A stretch of 64,000 nucleotides of DNA from Lysinibacillus pinottii (GTDB taxonomy: Bacteria; Bacillota; Bacilli; Bacillales_A; Planococcaceae), in NCBI RefSeq assembly GCF_024753545.1, contig NZ_JANTOO010000015.1, positions 1 to 64,000 of the forward strand, written 5' to 3'. A model generated the notes under the pieces. The model saw nothing but the letters and a program-made list of their open reading frames with translations. It did not search any database and had not been told where the DNA came from. Of the stretch, positions 43,817-52,258 are shown piece by piece. A program made the position numbers and the translations under genes. Position 1 is the first letter of the stretch. Each line of letters opens with the position of its first letter.

Positions 43817-44020
43817 TTATAATAAACCCTTTGAACGCTTCTCAGCGATTTCTACGAGGCGTTTTGTAATTTCTCCTCCAACTGAACCATTAGCGCGAGA
43901 AGATGCTTCTGGCCCAAGCTGAACGCCAAACTCTTGTGCAATTTCATATTTCATTTGATTCACAGCTTCTTGTACACCAGGTACTAGAAGTTTATTTGAG
44001 CTACGATTATTATTAGCCAT
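43817..44020 (-). CDS. alpha/beta-type small acid-soluble spore protein
   Basis: A 67-residue SASP coats and protects spore DNA and is degraded by GPR in germination. The core is intact: LLVPGVQEAVNQMKYEIAQEFGV, of which YEIAQEFG is the GPR cleavage site, then GSVGGEITKRLVE. I start it at 44020, where AAGGAGGTGAGAATA precedes the ATG; an upstream in-frame start at 44071 would include the ribosome site. A sigma-G-like promoter lies upstream. Confidence 0.95.
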   Translation of the reverse strand: MANNNRSSNKLLVPGVQEAVNQMKYEIAQEFGVQLGPEASSRANGSVGGEITKRLVEIAEKRSKGLL

Positions 44021-44040
44021 TATTCTCACCTCCTTGCATT

Positions 44041-44070
44041 TAGAATGGTTGCCTACAAACTTTTCATACA
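44041..44070 (-). promoter_or_regulatory. candidate sigma-G promoter of the SASP gene
   Basis: On the minus strand TGTATG (44065-44070) is followed after 17 bases by CATTCTA (44041-44047). This fits the sigma-G pattern TGAATA/CATACTA reasonably. SASP genes are classic sigma-G targets expressed in the forespore. Confidence 0.55.
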
Positions 44071-44207
44071 TTTAAAAAGAAGGAAACGCACACGCTAATT
44101 GCTAACAGCAACAACTTGTGGAAATCAAGCTAAAATGAGCAAACTGTCTGTTATAATAAAGCCTGGCTCTTTGCTAAAGAAGGTTGATTAAAAGGAGGAA
44201 TTTATTA

Positions 44208-44702
44208 ATGACGAATAATGATATTCTAATTCGTTTACGCTATGCGTTAGATATAAAAAATGTAGATATGGTGGAAATATTTAAGCTTGGTGGCATGGAT
44301 TATACGAAGGAAGAAATATTAAACATGCTTCTAAAGGTTAATGATGAGGAAGATGCACCAGAACAATACATCAAATGTAATAACAAAATGTTAGAAGCCT
44401 TTTTGAATGGATTGATTACATTTAAACGTGGTCCTCAAAAGACTAAAGAAGGACAGCCAGAAGGTCCATTACCTGTCTCGGGGAAAGAAAGCCCAAATAA
44501 TATGCTATTAAAAAAAGTGAAAATTGCCTTAGCTTTAACAACTGAGGACATGCTTGAAATATTATATGATGGTGGGATAAAAGTTACTAAAGGTGAATTA
44601 GGTGCGATTTTAAGAAACCCAAGTCATCGTAATTATAAAGAATGTGGCGATTCATTTGTTCGTAATTTTTTAAGAGGTTTAACATATAAATATAGAGAAT
44701 AA
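44208..44702 (+). CDS. DUF1456 family protein (YehS-like)
   Basis: A 164-residue soluble protein made of two similar halves. Each begins with NN(D/M)xLxRxRxAL and has an LxxGGxxxTKxExxxxL pattern: residues about 3-70 and 98-160, joined by a Pro/Gly-rich linker. This duplicated layout is typical of DUF1456. Function is unknown. ATG 44208 follows AAAGGAGG; an earlier in-frame start at 44184 lacks a site. It is divergent from the SASP gene. Confidence 0.85.
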   Translation: MTNNDILIRLRYALDIKNVDMVEIFKLGGMDYTKEEILNMLLKVNDEEDAPEQYIKCNNKMLEAFLNGLITFKRGPQKTKEGQPEGPLPVSGKESPNNMLLKKVKIALALTTEDMLEILYDGGIKVTKGELGAILRNPSHRNYKECGDSFVRNFLRGLTYKYRE

Positions 44703-44757
44703 TGCGCTAATGTAGCGAGAATAAATCATAAAGTACCATTTTTTTCTTTTAAATGAG

Positions 44758-44834
44758 TTGACATTTTGTGACGAAATTGTGTACAATTTAGTTATCACAA
44801 AATGTTCACAAAAAAGATGGAAAATGTTCACAAA
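44758..44834 (+). promoter_or_regulatory. promoter with operator-like repeats
   Basis: TTGACA at 44758-44763 and TACAAT at 44782-44787 are 18 bases apart. TTTTGTGA (44764-44771) and TCACAAAA (44795-44802) form a perfect inverted repeat around the -10. AAAATGTTCACAAA occurs at 44799-44812 and again at 44821-44834, 22 bases apart (two helical turns). These look like binding sites of a regulator such as a Rex- or Fnr-type protein, but the spacing does not match either consensus. Confidence 0.65.
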
Positions 44835-44849
44835 TAAAGGGGTGCTTGT

Positions 44850-45044
44850 ATGATTTATTTTGACATCTTATTAGTAGCTATTGCATGTGTTACAATGCCT
44901 TTTATTGTTGCAGTTATGTTAGATATTTTTTATGCAGAACGAAAAAAAGTTCGTTTTTCTTTACGACGTACTTCATTATGGTATATGGCTATGTTTGCTC
45001 TATCATTTATACCATCTGTATTACTGATGACACAAAACGTATAA
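44850..45044 (+). CDS. small two-span membrane protein of unknown function
   Basis: A 64-residue protein with hydrophobic segments at about residues 3-26 and 43-60, separated by a strongly basic loop (AERKKVRFSLRR). Both ends are probably outside. The family is not recognised. AAAGGGG lies eight or so bases before the ATG. It has its own strong promoter with repeats and its own terminator, so it is a single-gene, regulated unit. Confidence 0.75.
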   Translation: MIYFDILLVAIACVTMPFIVAVMLDIFYAERKKVRFSLRRTSLWYMAMFALSFIPSVLLMTQNV

Positions 45045-45080
45045 ATTATTCAAACACTTAGGGGTAAGTGGAAAAATATG

Positions 45081-45120
45081 CAGCTACAATATGTATTCAT
45101 GTTGTAGCTGTTTTTATTTT
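45081..45120 (+). terminator. intrinsic terminator
   Basis: CAGCTACAAT pairs with GTTGTAGCTG around ten bases and is followed by TTTTTATTTT. Confidence 0.9.
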
Positions 45121-45183
45121 GCTCTATAAATGAATAACTAGTAATGAAGTAGTATAAGATTATACATTTTAAAATTGGTAGCA

Positions 45184-45212
45184 TTGACTACTTTTTCCCA
45201 TTGTGTTAATTT
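45184..45212 (+). promoter_or_regulatory. promoter of the c-di-GMP riboswitch operon
   Basis: TTGACT at 45184-45189 and TAATTT at 45207-45212 are separated by 17 bases; a TG one base before the -10 extends it. Transcription would start near 45219, just ahead of the aptamer. Confidence 0.7.
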
Positions 45213-45225
45213 TGGGAGGGAAAAT

Positions 45226-45301
45226 ATAGGCAAATTTACTAAAAAGTAAAGATGCAAAGCTACAGGTCTAAGGGAATATTTACTTAGATAGCTAGGTTGC
45301 A
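45226..45301 (+). promoter_or_regulatory. cyclic di-GMP-I (GEMM-I) riboswitch aptamer
   Basis: The sequence follows the GEMM-I layout. A small hairpin (TTTACT-AAAA-AGTAAA) precedes the conserved GATGCAAAGC core. Then comes a second hairpin in which TCTAAG pairs with CTTAGA, and the receptor side ends TAGCTAGGTTGC. It lies 100 bases upstream of a chemoreceptor gene, a common GEMM-I target. Confidence 0.87.
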
Positions 45302-45345
45302 AAAGAGTGCTAGTTGTTCCGTTAAATTCTAGTTTAAGTTCTTTT

Positions 45346-45376
45346 ATGCCTATTTCTTTCGGAATAGGCTTTTTAT
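45346..45376 (+). terminator. expression-platform terminator of the c-di-GMP riboswitch
   Basis: GCCTATT pairs with AATAGGC around TCTTTCGG and is followed by five T. It lies between aptamer and ribosome site. Whether c-di-GMP turns the operon on or off cannot be told by eye, because I could not assign the competing antiterminator. Confidence 0.8.
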
Positions 45377-45406
45377 TTGCAAAAACGTATAAGGAGGAAG
45401 AAAGTC

Positions 45407-47158
45407 ATGAAGTTATGGAAAAACATCTCATTAAAAAACAAACTTTTACTGACGGTTTCCATTGTTGTGTTATTGCTTATAGCCGTCATTACTACACAAA
45501 GTATTAAAGAATTAAACAATCGTATGACAGTTGATTTGGAACAAGAATTAACAAGTGTTGGTTTGTTAACAGCTATGAATTTAGATAGTGATGAAGTGAA
45601 AGATTTATTGTCTGAAAAAGGGGAAACAAACGCGAAATTTACGAAGGTACAAAAGCAACTCGATTTGATTCAAGAACAACAGGGTATTATGAGTTGGAGT
45701 TATATTTGGGATGTGCAGGATGAAGGTGGGGTCAATCCGATTGGCTATACATCTAATTTGAATGAGGTCTATGAAGCAGGTGAAATTTTTACCGATTTAG
45801 CGAATGAGCATGTAGAAACAGCAAAATTAGCTATTCAAAATAATAGTACAGAAGTAACAGATATATTCGAGGATCCCTTTGGTTCCTGGAGAACTGTTTT
45901 CAGCCCCATTCACGATGATAATGGACAATTGATAGCGCTCTTAGGAATTGATTACTCTGCGGACTATATCAATACCATTATTAAAGCAAGTGTTATTAAG
46001 CAAATCGTCATTGCAATTATAGGAATTTTAATTTTATTAGTTTTAGTTTACATAATTATAGATCGTTTATTAAAGCCACTTCAGAAAGTGGTAAATGTAG
46101 CAAACCAAGTAGCAAATGGAGAGCTAATAAATGTGGATTTAGATATTACTAAAGATGAAATCGGCAATTTATCAGCATCTATTCAAACAATGGTTGCCAA
46201 TTTACAACATATTATTTTAAACATCAGAAATACTTCGAATCACGTTTCTTCAGCAGCGACTCAATTAACTGTCAATGCTGGTGAGACCTATAACAGCTCT
46301 ACCAATATTGCGAATGATGTAAAGCAAATTACTCAAAATGCAGAAGCTTCTATGACAATGACCGAGGAAACGGCAGCTGCTATGGAGGAGACTGCAACTG
46401 GTATCCAACAAATTGCTGACTCGGCTAATACAGCAACGGAATCTTCTATTTCAGCATCACAAGCGTCTGAACGAGGCAATCAAGTTGTGCATCAGGTTAT
46501 TGCACAAATGGAATTAATTAATGAATCAGTCGAGCAAATTGGCACAACAATTAACGGCTTACATGTCAATACTAAAAAAATTAGTGACATTGTTAGCTTA
46601 ATTACAGCTATTGCAGACCAAACAAATCTTTTAGCACTGAACGCAGCCATTGAAGCGGCACGAGCAGGTGAACATGGTAAGGGCTTCGCTGTTGTCGCTG
46701 ATGAGGTAAGACGATTGGCTGAGCAATCCTCGCAGTCAGCAACTGAAATTTATAATTTAATTAGTTCGATTCAGGCAGATTCCAATGCATCTCTTACTGT
46801 TATGGAAAAAGGAAAAGAGGATGTAAAAGTAGGGATGACATTTACTAATGAGGTGGGAGAAATCTTTAAGGAAATTCTTACTTCCTCAGAAGAAGTAGCA
46901 AATCAAATACGTGAAATTTCTGCAGCGTCTCAGCAAATATCTGCCTCCTCGGAGGAAGTGGCTGCATCCGTTAATAACATTAAACAATCTGCAGAATTAT
47001 CGGCTGATTTCTCTTCTAATGTTTCCAAATCTACACAAGAGCAGTTAACGACAATGCAAGAAGTGAAAGATGCATCCTCAGCGCTTGGACAAACAGCAGA
47101 AGAGCTTCAAGCGCTTGTGACAAAATTTAAATTGGAGAATGATCAAGATGAACATTGA
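45407..47158 (+). CDS. methyl-accepting chemotaxis protein
   Basis: A 583-residue transmembrane chemoreceptor. TM1 is at about residues 10-32, then an extracellular sensor of about 165 residues of Cache-like character (SYIWDVQDEGG, FSPIHDDNGQLIALLGIDYS), TM2 at about 198-222, a HAMP domain, and a long coiled-coil signalling domain. The hairpin tip contains LLALNAAIEAARAGEHGKGF, which contacts CheA/CheW. ATG 45407 has AAGGAGG 10 bases upstream. The gene is first in an operon under c-di-GMP control and overlaps the next by 11 bases. Confidence 0.93.
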   Translation: MKLWKNISLKNKLLLTVSIVVLLLIAVITTQSIKELNNRMTVDLEQELTSVGLLTAMNLDSDEVKDLLSEKGETNAKFTKVQKQLDLIQEQQGIMSWSYIWDVQDEGGVNPIGYTSNLNEVYEAGEIFTDLANEHVETAKLAIQNNSTEVTDIFEDPFGSWRTVFSPIHDDNGQLIALLGIDYSADYINTIIKASVIKQIVIAIIGILILLVLVYIIIDRLLKPLQKVVNVANQVANGELINVDLDITKDEIGNLSASIQTMVANLQHIILNIRNTSNHVSSAATQLTVNAGETYNSSTNIANDVKQITQNAEASMTMTEETAAAMEETATGIQQIADSANTATESSISASQASERGNQVVHQVIAQMELINESVEQIGTTINGLHVNTKKISDIVSLITAIADQTNLLALNAAIEAARAGEHGKGFAVVADEVRRLAEQSSQSATEIYNLISSIQADSNASLTVMEKGKEDVKVGMTFTNEVGEIFKEILTSSEEVANQIREISAASQQISASSEEVAASVNNIKQSAELSADFSSNVSKSTQEQLTTMQEVKDASSALGQTAEELQALVTKFKLENDQDEH

Positions 47159-47900
47159 TTTTACAGGGAAAAATGTTTTAATAACAGGCTCTAGTAAAGG
47201 GATCGGCAAAGCCATTGCATTAGGCTTTGCTCAGCATGGGGCTAATATAGTAATCAATTATATTGGAGATAAGCCTGAAGCTGAGGCAGTGCGAATGGAG
47301 GCTGAAAAGTTTGGTATTAAAGCTTTGACGTTTCATGCAGATGTTTCTAAATCTGAGGAAGTGCAAGACATGTATCAATATATGGATAAGCATTTAGGCA
47401 AAATTGATATTCTTGTGAATAATGCTGGGTTTGCACAGGCATCCAGCATTACCGATTTAACAGATGAGCAATGGGACAGAATGATTAAGGTTCATTTATA
47501 TGGATGCTTCTATAATTGCCGTGAAGCTGCTAAAAGAATGAAAGAACGAGACACAGGGAAAATCATTAATATTTCTTCTGATATTGGGAGCTTAGGATGT
47601 GAAGAATTTACACATTATTCCGCCGCCAAAGGTGCTATAAATGCCTTTACAAAAGCATTAGCTAGAGAATTAGCACCAACAATTCTTGTTAATGCAGTAG
47701 CGCCAAGTGGTACGTTTACAGACATTTTAAAAGAGTTTGGGGACAACTATGTTGAGGAAGAATCTGCAAAATACCCATTAAAACGTTTAGCGCAGCCAGA
47801 GGAAATTGCCAAAAGTGTATTATTTTTAGCCTCTCAGCATGCTGATTTCTATACAGGTCAAATATTAACACCTAATGGTGGCGTTGTAATGAATGGATAA
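47148..47900 (+). CDS. short-chain dehydrogenase/reductase (FabG-like)
   Basis: A 250-residue NAD(P)-dependent SDR. The cofactor loop is ITGSSKGIGKA near residue 13. NNAG and the catalytic ISS...YSAAKG (Ser, Tyr, Lys) are intact. It looks like 3-oxoacyl-ACP reductase, but its place between a chemoreceptor and a symporter suggests oxidation or reduction of an imported small molecule. I prefer ATG 47148 (GGAG 11 bases upstream) to ATG 47139. It overlaps the receptor gene by 11 bases, so it is co-translated. Confidence 0.88.
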   Translation: MNIDFTGKNVLITGSSKGIGKAIALGFAQHGANIVINYIGDKPEAEAVRMEAEKFGIKALTFHADVSKSEEVQDMYQYMDKHLGKIDILVNNAGFAQASSITDLTDEQWDRMIKVHLYGCFYNCREAAKRMKERDTGKIINISSDIGSLGCEEFTHYSAAKGAINAFTKALARELAPTILVNAVAPSGTFTDILKEFGDNYVEEESAKYPLKRLAQPEEIAKSVLFLASQHADFYTGQILTPNGGVVMNG

Positions 47901-47921
47901 TGGAAACTAAGGAGTACGAGC

Positions 47922-49412
47922 ATGTTAAATATAATCATCTTTAGCTTATACTTAGTATTTATTTATTATATTGGCTATAAAGGGTACAAGCGTGTCAATA
48001 CCGCAGAGGATTTAATTGTTGCTGGTTGGAGTATGCCTCTTTCTGTGGTCACTGGAAGTTTAGTCGCGGCTTTATTAGCTGCTCCATTCTTTTTTGCAGC
48101 AGTAGGATCAGGCTATACGAGCGGAGGCTTTGAAGGTTCAGCAACAATGGGTGGCTTAGGTACTTGTATGATACTTGGCGCACTCATTTGGACAAAGCCA
48201 CTACGTCGTTTAAAGGGCTGGACATTAGCAGATTACTATGGCTTACGCTATGGTAGTAAAAAGTTAGGAGCCTATACAGGTGTCGTAATGGCCATTGCCT
48301 TTGGTGTGTTTAATGCGGCGGCATTAACAGTCGGTGGTACATATATTATTCAGCAACTATTACAAATTGACTTCATTCCTGCAGCACTTCTATTTGTATC
48401 ATTAACAGCTATCTATTCAGTTATAGGTGGTTTATGGGCAGTCGCTTATACAGAAATCGTACAAGGTGCGCTTGCCATAGCAGGGATTTTAGGAATTACT
48501 ATCTTTATTTTATTTTATTATCCTGATGTGACTTTTAACCCTGAGTGGTGGAATATTCATACATTGTTTGACAAGGCAGGAGCCGAGTTTTGGACGCTAT
48601 ATCTTGTCTTAGCACTTGGGGACATTCCAGCAGTTGATCTTGGTCAAAGGGTCGCAGCGGCGAAAAGTCCAAAAGTAGCTCAGCGCAGTATGATCATTGC
48701 GGGGACTATAGTTATTGCGATCAGCTGGATTCCAGGAATGTTGGGTGAAGCTTTCAAATCTATTTACCCTAATAGTACTAACCCAGAAACATTGATGCTT
48801 ACCTTTGCACAAGGTTATTTCCCTCCGCTTTTGGCAGCTATTTTTTTAACGGCCATGGCAGCTATGGGGATGTCAACGGTAGCCGCATGCTATGTAGCGA
48901 CTTCGGGAATTGTCACAAAGAACATTTATTTAGATTTTATTAATCGAAATCCTGATCCTAAAAAGCTTCTAAGATTCTCACGCTCTGTCATACTTTCAAG
49001 TGCATTGCTAGGGTTAGTGTTAGCGATAAGCTTTCAAAAGGTTATTGATTTAGCGTATTTAGCTTGGGATGTCATTTTTGTAACGATATTCTGGCCAATC
49101 GTTTTAGGACCATTTTGGAAACGTGTGAGTACACCTGCTGTTTGGGCAAGTATATCAGTTGGCTTAATCTATTACATTGTTACTTCATTGACATTTGTCC
49201 CTAGTTTAACCATCCAATCAGAAGGATTTCTTGGTCTATTAAATGAATTGTGGCAGGCACCAGTATTTTCAGGTGTTGTAATAACAGGAATTACGATTGT
49301 AGTAGTAAGCCTACTAGTGCCACCATCACAGCATGTCCTTGAGATGCACAAAATAGAAAAAGATAAAACACTAGATGACGTAGGCAGTAAAGAAGAATTA
49401 GTCGGTCGTTAA
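47922..49412 (+). CDS. sodium:solute symporter (SSS family)
   Basis: A 496-residue membrane protein with about 13 helices. The SSS fold is indicated by EDLIVAGWSMP after helix 1, LKGWTLADYYGLRYGSK and AYTEIVQGALAIAG; AAMGMSTVAACYVATSGIV is in the helix 8 region that binds sodium. The substrate is unknown. It begins 21 bases after the SDR gene behind AAGGAG and ends at the operon terminator. Together the three genes could sense, import and convert one nutrient. Confidence 0.9.
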   Translation: MLNIIIFSLYLVFIYYIGYKGYKRVNTAEDLIVAGWSMPLSVVTGSLVAALLAAPFFFAAVGSGYTSGGFEGSATMGGLGTCMILGALIWTKPLRRLKGWTLADYYGLRYGSKKLGAYTGVVMAIAFGVFNAAALTVGGTYIIQQLLQIDFIPAALLFVSLTAIYSVIGGLWAVAYTEIVQGALAIAGILGITIFILFYYPDVTFNPEWWNIHTLFDKAGAEFWTLYLVLALGDIPAVDLGQRVAAAKSPKVAQRSMIIAGTIVIAISWIPGMLGEAFKSIYPNSTNPETLMLTFAQGYFPPLLAAIFLTAMAAMGMSTVAACYVATSGIVTKNIYLDFINRNPDPKKLLRFSRSVILSSALLGLVLAISFQKVIDLAYLAWDVIFVTIFWPIVLGPFWKRVSTPAVWASISVGLIYYIVTSLTFVPSLTIQSEGFLGLLNELWQAPVFSGVVITGITIVVVSLLVPPSQHVLEMHKIEKDKTLDDVGSKEELVGR

Positions 49413-49417
49413 TAGAG

Positions 49418-49458
49418 AACATGAGATCATTGAACTTTTACTGATCTCATGTTTTTTT
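49418..49458 (+). terminator. operon terminator after the symporter
   Basis: ACATGAGATCA pairs with TGATCTCATGT around 12 bases, followed by seven T. Confidence 0.92.
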
Positions 49459-49557
49459 ATGTGAGAGAAATAAGTATGAAAAGATAGATTCATGAATAGA
49501 TTGCTAGTATATTCAACTATTTCTCTAGCGGATTATCTTCATAAAGGCGGGATATGA

Positions 49558-50241
49558 ATGAACATTATTTTCTTCATTTTATTAGGGATCATCTATTTTT
49601 TTCTAGCAAATGCAATTGAAGTAGCCATTATTAAGCAGCTATTTTTTTTAATCGGGCTAACGTTAGTGAGTATAGGCATTATTCGGTATATAAAAGAGCG
49701 TTATATCGAATCACAAAATTATGCAGAAATGAAGGAAGCTAGTGAAGAGGAGATGAAGGCGATTCCTCATACGCAATGCCTAATATCACAGGATGCTTTA
49801 AAGGGGTTATTGTTAAATGAACATACAAATATGCTCATCTTCGCTCATAGGGAAGAGTTAGAGGAAGAACTTAAAATTATAGAAATTCCGTTTAGTAAAA
49901 TTTATGAAGTAGCTATGATGGAGGATGAAATGTTTGTCCTCAGAACTAAAAATTACTTAATGAGTGGCTCGTTGTTAGGGGAGGAGGAGAATGTAGCAGA
50001 AGAAGAAGAGGAAGTTGAAGAGGATGATACCGTTTCACAACTATCATTAAAGTTTGTAGTCGATCATTTATCAGAGCCTATTTTAGAATATATGTTTATG
50101 GATCAGGGTGAACATCCTATTGCGAGAGATGAGGAAGAATACGAAGAAGCCATGGAATTATGTGAGAAATGGTTTCAAAAGATAAGTGTCATTATAAAAC
50201 GTCATGAGCTGGAAAGAGTGCCAATTAGACATTGGCAATAA
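49558..50241 (+). CDS. hypothetical membrane protein with acidic stretch
   Basis: A 227-residue protein that I do not recognise. Two hydrophobic helices lie at about residues 1-19 and 24-44, after which the chain is soluble and cytosolic. A run of Glu at about 140-155 (ENVAEEEEEVEEDD) separates two parts. The first could be a PH-like or similar small beta domain (MLIFAHREELEEELKIIEIPFSKIYEVAMM). The second is alpha-helical and acidic. GGCGGG precedes the ATG. It stands alone, convergent with a chemoreceptor gene. Confidence 0.75.
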   Translation: MNIIFFILLGIIYFFLANAIEVAIIKQLFFLIGLTLVSIGIIRYIKERYIESQNYAEMKEASEEEMKAIPHTQCLISQDALKGLLLNEHTNMLIFAHREELEEELKIIEIPFSKIYEVAMMEDEMFVLRTKNYLMSGSLLGEEENVAEEEEEVEEDDTVSQLSLKFVVDHLSEPILEYMFMDQGEHPIARDEEEYEEAMELCEKWFQKISVIIKRHELERVPIRHWQ

Positions 50242-50253
50242 AGAAAAGATAAA

Positions 50254-50290
50254 AAACTATCCCAAATCCGAAAAATTGAGATAGCTTTTA
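50254..50290. terminator. weak convergent terminator
   Basis: AACTATCCCAA pairs with TTGAGATAGCTT with two mismatches and is flanked by A and T runs. It could serve both converging genes. Confidence 0.5.
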
Positions 50291-50299
50291 ACATCGTTT

Positions 50300-51994
50300 T
50301 TAAATTTTAAACTGTTTTAATTGGCCATTTAATTCCTCGGCTAATCCAGCGAGCAGATTAGCACTTCGAGCTATTTCATCCATAGTAGCGGCTGTTTCCT
50401 CCACAGTCGCTGTCGTTTGTTCAACCCCTGCTGCAGATTCCTGTGAAATGGAAGCCATTTCATCAATAGAAGCATTGATCGTTTCGGAACCATCCGCAAG
50501 TTGATTTAAATTATTAGAGATAGTCGTAATATTATCTATCATATCCTCTACAGCACTAGATATTTGTTCAAATGTTTCACTTGTTTGATCAAGCTGTGCT
50601 GTCCCTCTTTTGACTTCCTCATAGCCTGTCTGTAAGGCAGTAGTGACAGTACCTGTCTCACCTTGAATCCGATTGACGATTGTTGAAATATCAGTAACTG
50701 AGAATTGCACTTGTTCGGCAAGTTTGCGTACCTCATCTGCGACAACAGCGAAGCCCTTACCATGTTCACCTGCTCTCGCCGCTTCAATAGCTGCATTTAA
50801 AGCTAGTAAATTAGTTTGGTTTGAAATATCGTCTATTACAGAAACTAATTTTGAGATTTCAGCAGACTGATCATTCAAATTTTCAACCTTTTTCACGGAA
50901 TCTAACATGATTTCATTAATAGCGGCCATTTGTTGTGTAGATTGAATCATTAAATTTTTGCCACTAATCGTTAAATCTTGAACTTGGCTAGAATGATCTT
51001 TTAGCTCGGTACCTTCCTGTGTTGTTTCTTGAATACTACGTTTGAACGCTGTCATTGTTTCTGCTAAATCACCCGTTGTAGAGGCTTGCGTTTCTGTGCC
51101 TGAAGCAAGCTCCTGCATAGTCACTGTAATTTGTTCAGTACCAGCCTGTACTTCATTGGAAGATTGCGCTAGCTCCTCGCTACTTGCTGCAACAGTTTCA
51201 GAAACTGTATAGATGGATTGAATGGTTTGCTTTAATTGATCATTCATATCGTTTGCTGCAGACATTAACGTTCCAATTTCATCGCGCGTTTTTACAGTTA
51301 ATGGGTCAAGCTGTAAATTACCATCTGCTAGTTCCTTCATACGATTTGCCACTACCTTAATGGGCTTCGAAATCGTACTAGCTGTAACAATAGCAATTAA
51401 AATACCAATAATTGTTAGGATAGAGCTGACAATAATACCAATCGTACGATTGGTAGAGCTCGTTGTTACAACATCATTACCAACAGCTGTAATAGCTTCT
51501 TCACGGTCATTAGCGAGCTGTTCATAGCCATTACGTACGCTTGACACGAGATTTTGTGTATCCATTAAATTTTCTAAGGCTAGTTCCTTATTGCCCTGTT
51601 GATAGACATCGAATACCTCTGTCTTCACAATTTGGCTCCAATCACGTGCAAGTTCTACAGTTTTAGTGCGTTCCTCGGATGTATCATATTTGTCCAGAAG
51701 CGCGTTATTATCCTCAGCTATTTGACGATACTCATTAAACGTTTCCTTATATTTTTCATCACCAGTTAACACATAGTTTAAGGCTGCTGACAATCGGACA
51801 CTCATAGAGAGTGCTAAATTGTTACTTGCATTGAGTACTACTAAATCTTCCTTTACTAAAGCCTTTGCTTGTTTCTCCATAGCTGTATTGGAAGTGTAAG
51901 TGTAAGCTGTAAAGCTAACGACTAAAACTAACAAAAGTATAAATGCACTTAAAATTTTTGCTTTAAGTGTTTTAAACTGAAAAATGCCTTTCAT
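50300..51994 (-). CDS. methyl-accepting chemotaxis protein
   Basis: A 564-residue chemoreceptor. TM1 lies at about residues 12-33 and TM2 at about 180-204. Between them is a 145-residue all-helical sensor of the four-helix-bundle type (ALSMSVRLSAALNYVLTGDEKY, ARDWSQIVKTEVF), unlike the Cache-like sensor of the receptor at 45407. HAMP and a coiled-coil signalling domain with NQTNLLALNAAIEAARAGE follow. An AAAGGG...GGGGA stretch precedes the ATG. It is a single gene; no riboswitch was seen upstream. Confidence 0.93.
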   Translation of the reverse strand: MKGIFQFKTLKAKILSAFILLLVLVVSFTAYTYTSNTAMEKQAKALVKEDLVVLNASNNLALSMSVRLSAALNYVLTGDEKYKETFNEYRQIAEDNNALLDKYDTSEERTKTVELARDWSQIVKTEVFDVYQQGNKELALENLMDTQNLVSSVRNGYEQLANDREEAITAVGNDVVTTSSTNRTIGIIVSSILTIIGILIAIVTASTISKPIKVVANRMKELADGNLQLDPLTVKTRDEIGTLMSAANDMNDQLKQTIQSIYTVSETVAASSEELAQSSNEVQAGTEQITVTMQELASGTETQASTTGDLAETMTAFKRSIQETTQEGTELKDHSSQVQDLTISGKNLMIQSTQQMAAINEIMLDSVKKVENLNDQSAEISKLVSVIDDISNQTNLLALNAAIEAARAGEHGKGFAVVADEVRKLAEQVQFSVTDISTIVNRIQGETGTVTTALQTGYEEVKRGTAQLDQTSETFEQISSAVEDMIDNITTISNNLNQLADGSETINASIDEMASISQESAAGVEQTTATVEETAATMDEIARSANLLAGLAEELNGQLKQFKI

Positions 51995-52212
51995 TTCCCC
52001 ATCCCTTTACCTAACTCCATATAGAGTATTTTGATCAATAACAACTTTTATTTTATAACTATTTTGATAGATTAATAAGCCATTTGGTAAAAATAATTAA
52101 AAATAGTTTTTTAGTTCAACAGTATAATTATTTTTCTTTTACGAGTAGTAAAATATGTACAGCGGCCAGAGATATGAAAAAAATATTTATGTGAAATTTC
52201 CTAATGGCAAAG

Positions 52213-52245
52213 AAAAAACACCTGAAGCAAAATGCCTCAAGTGTC
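52213..52245 (-). terminator. terminator of the LytH-like gene
   Basis: Read on the minus strand, ACACTTGAGGC pairs with GCTTCAGGTGT around ATTTT and is followed by six T. Confidence 0.88.
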
Positions 52246-52258
52246 TTGAATCATATAT

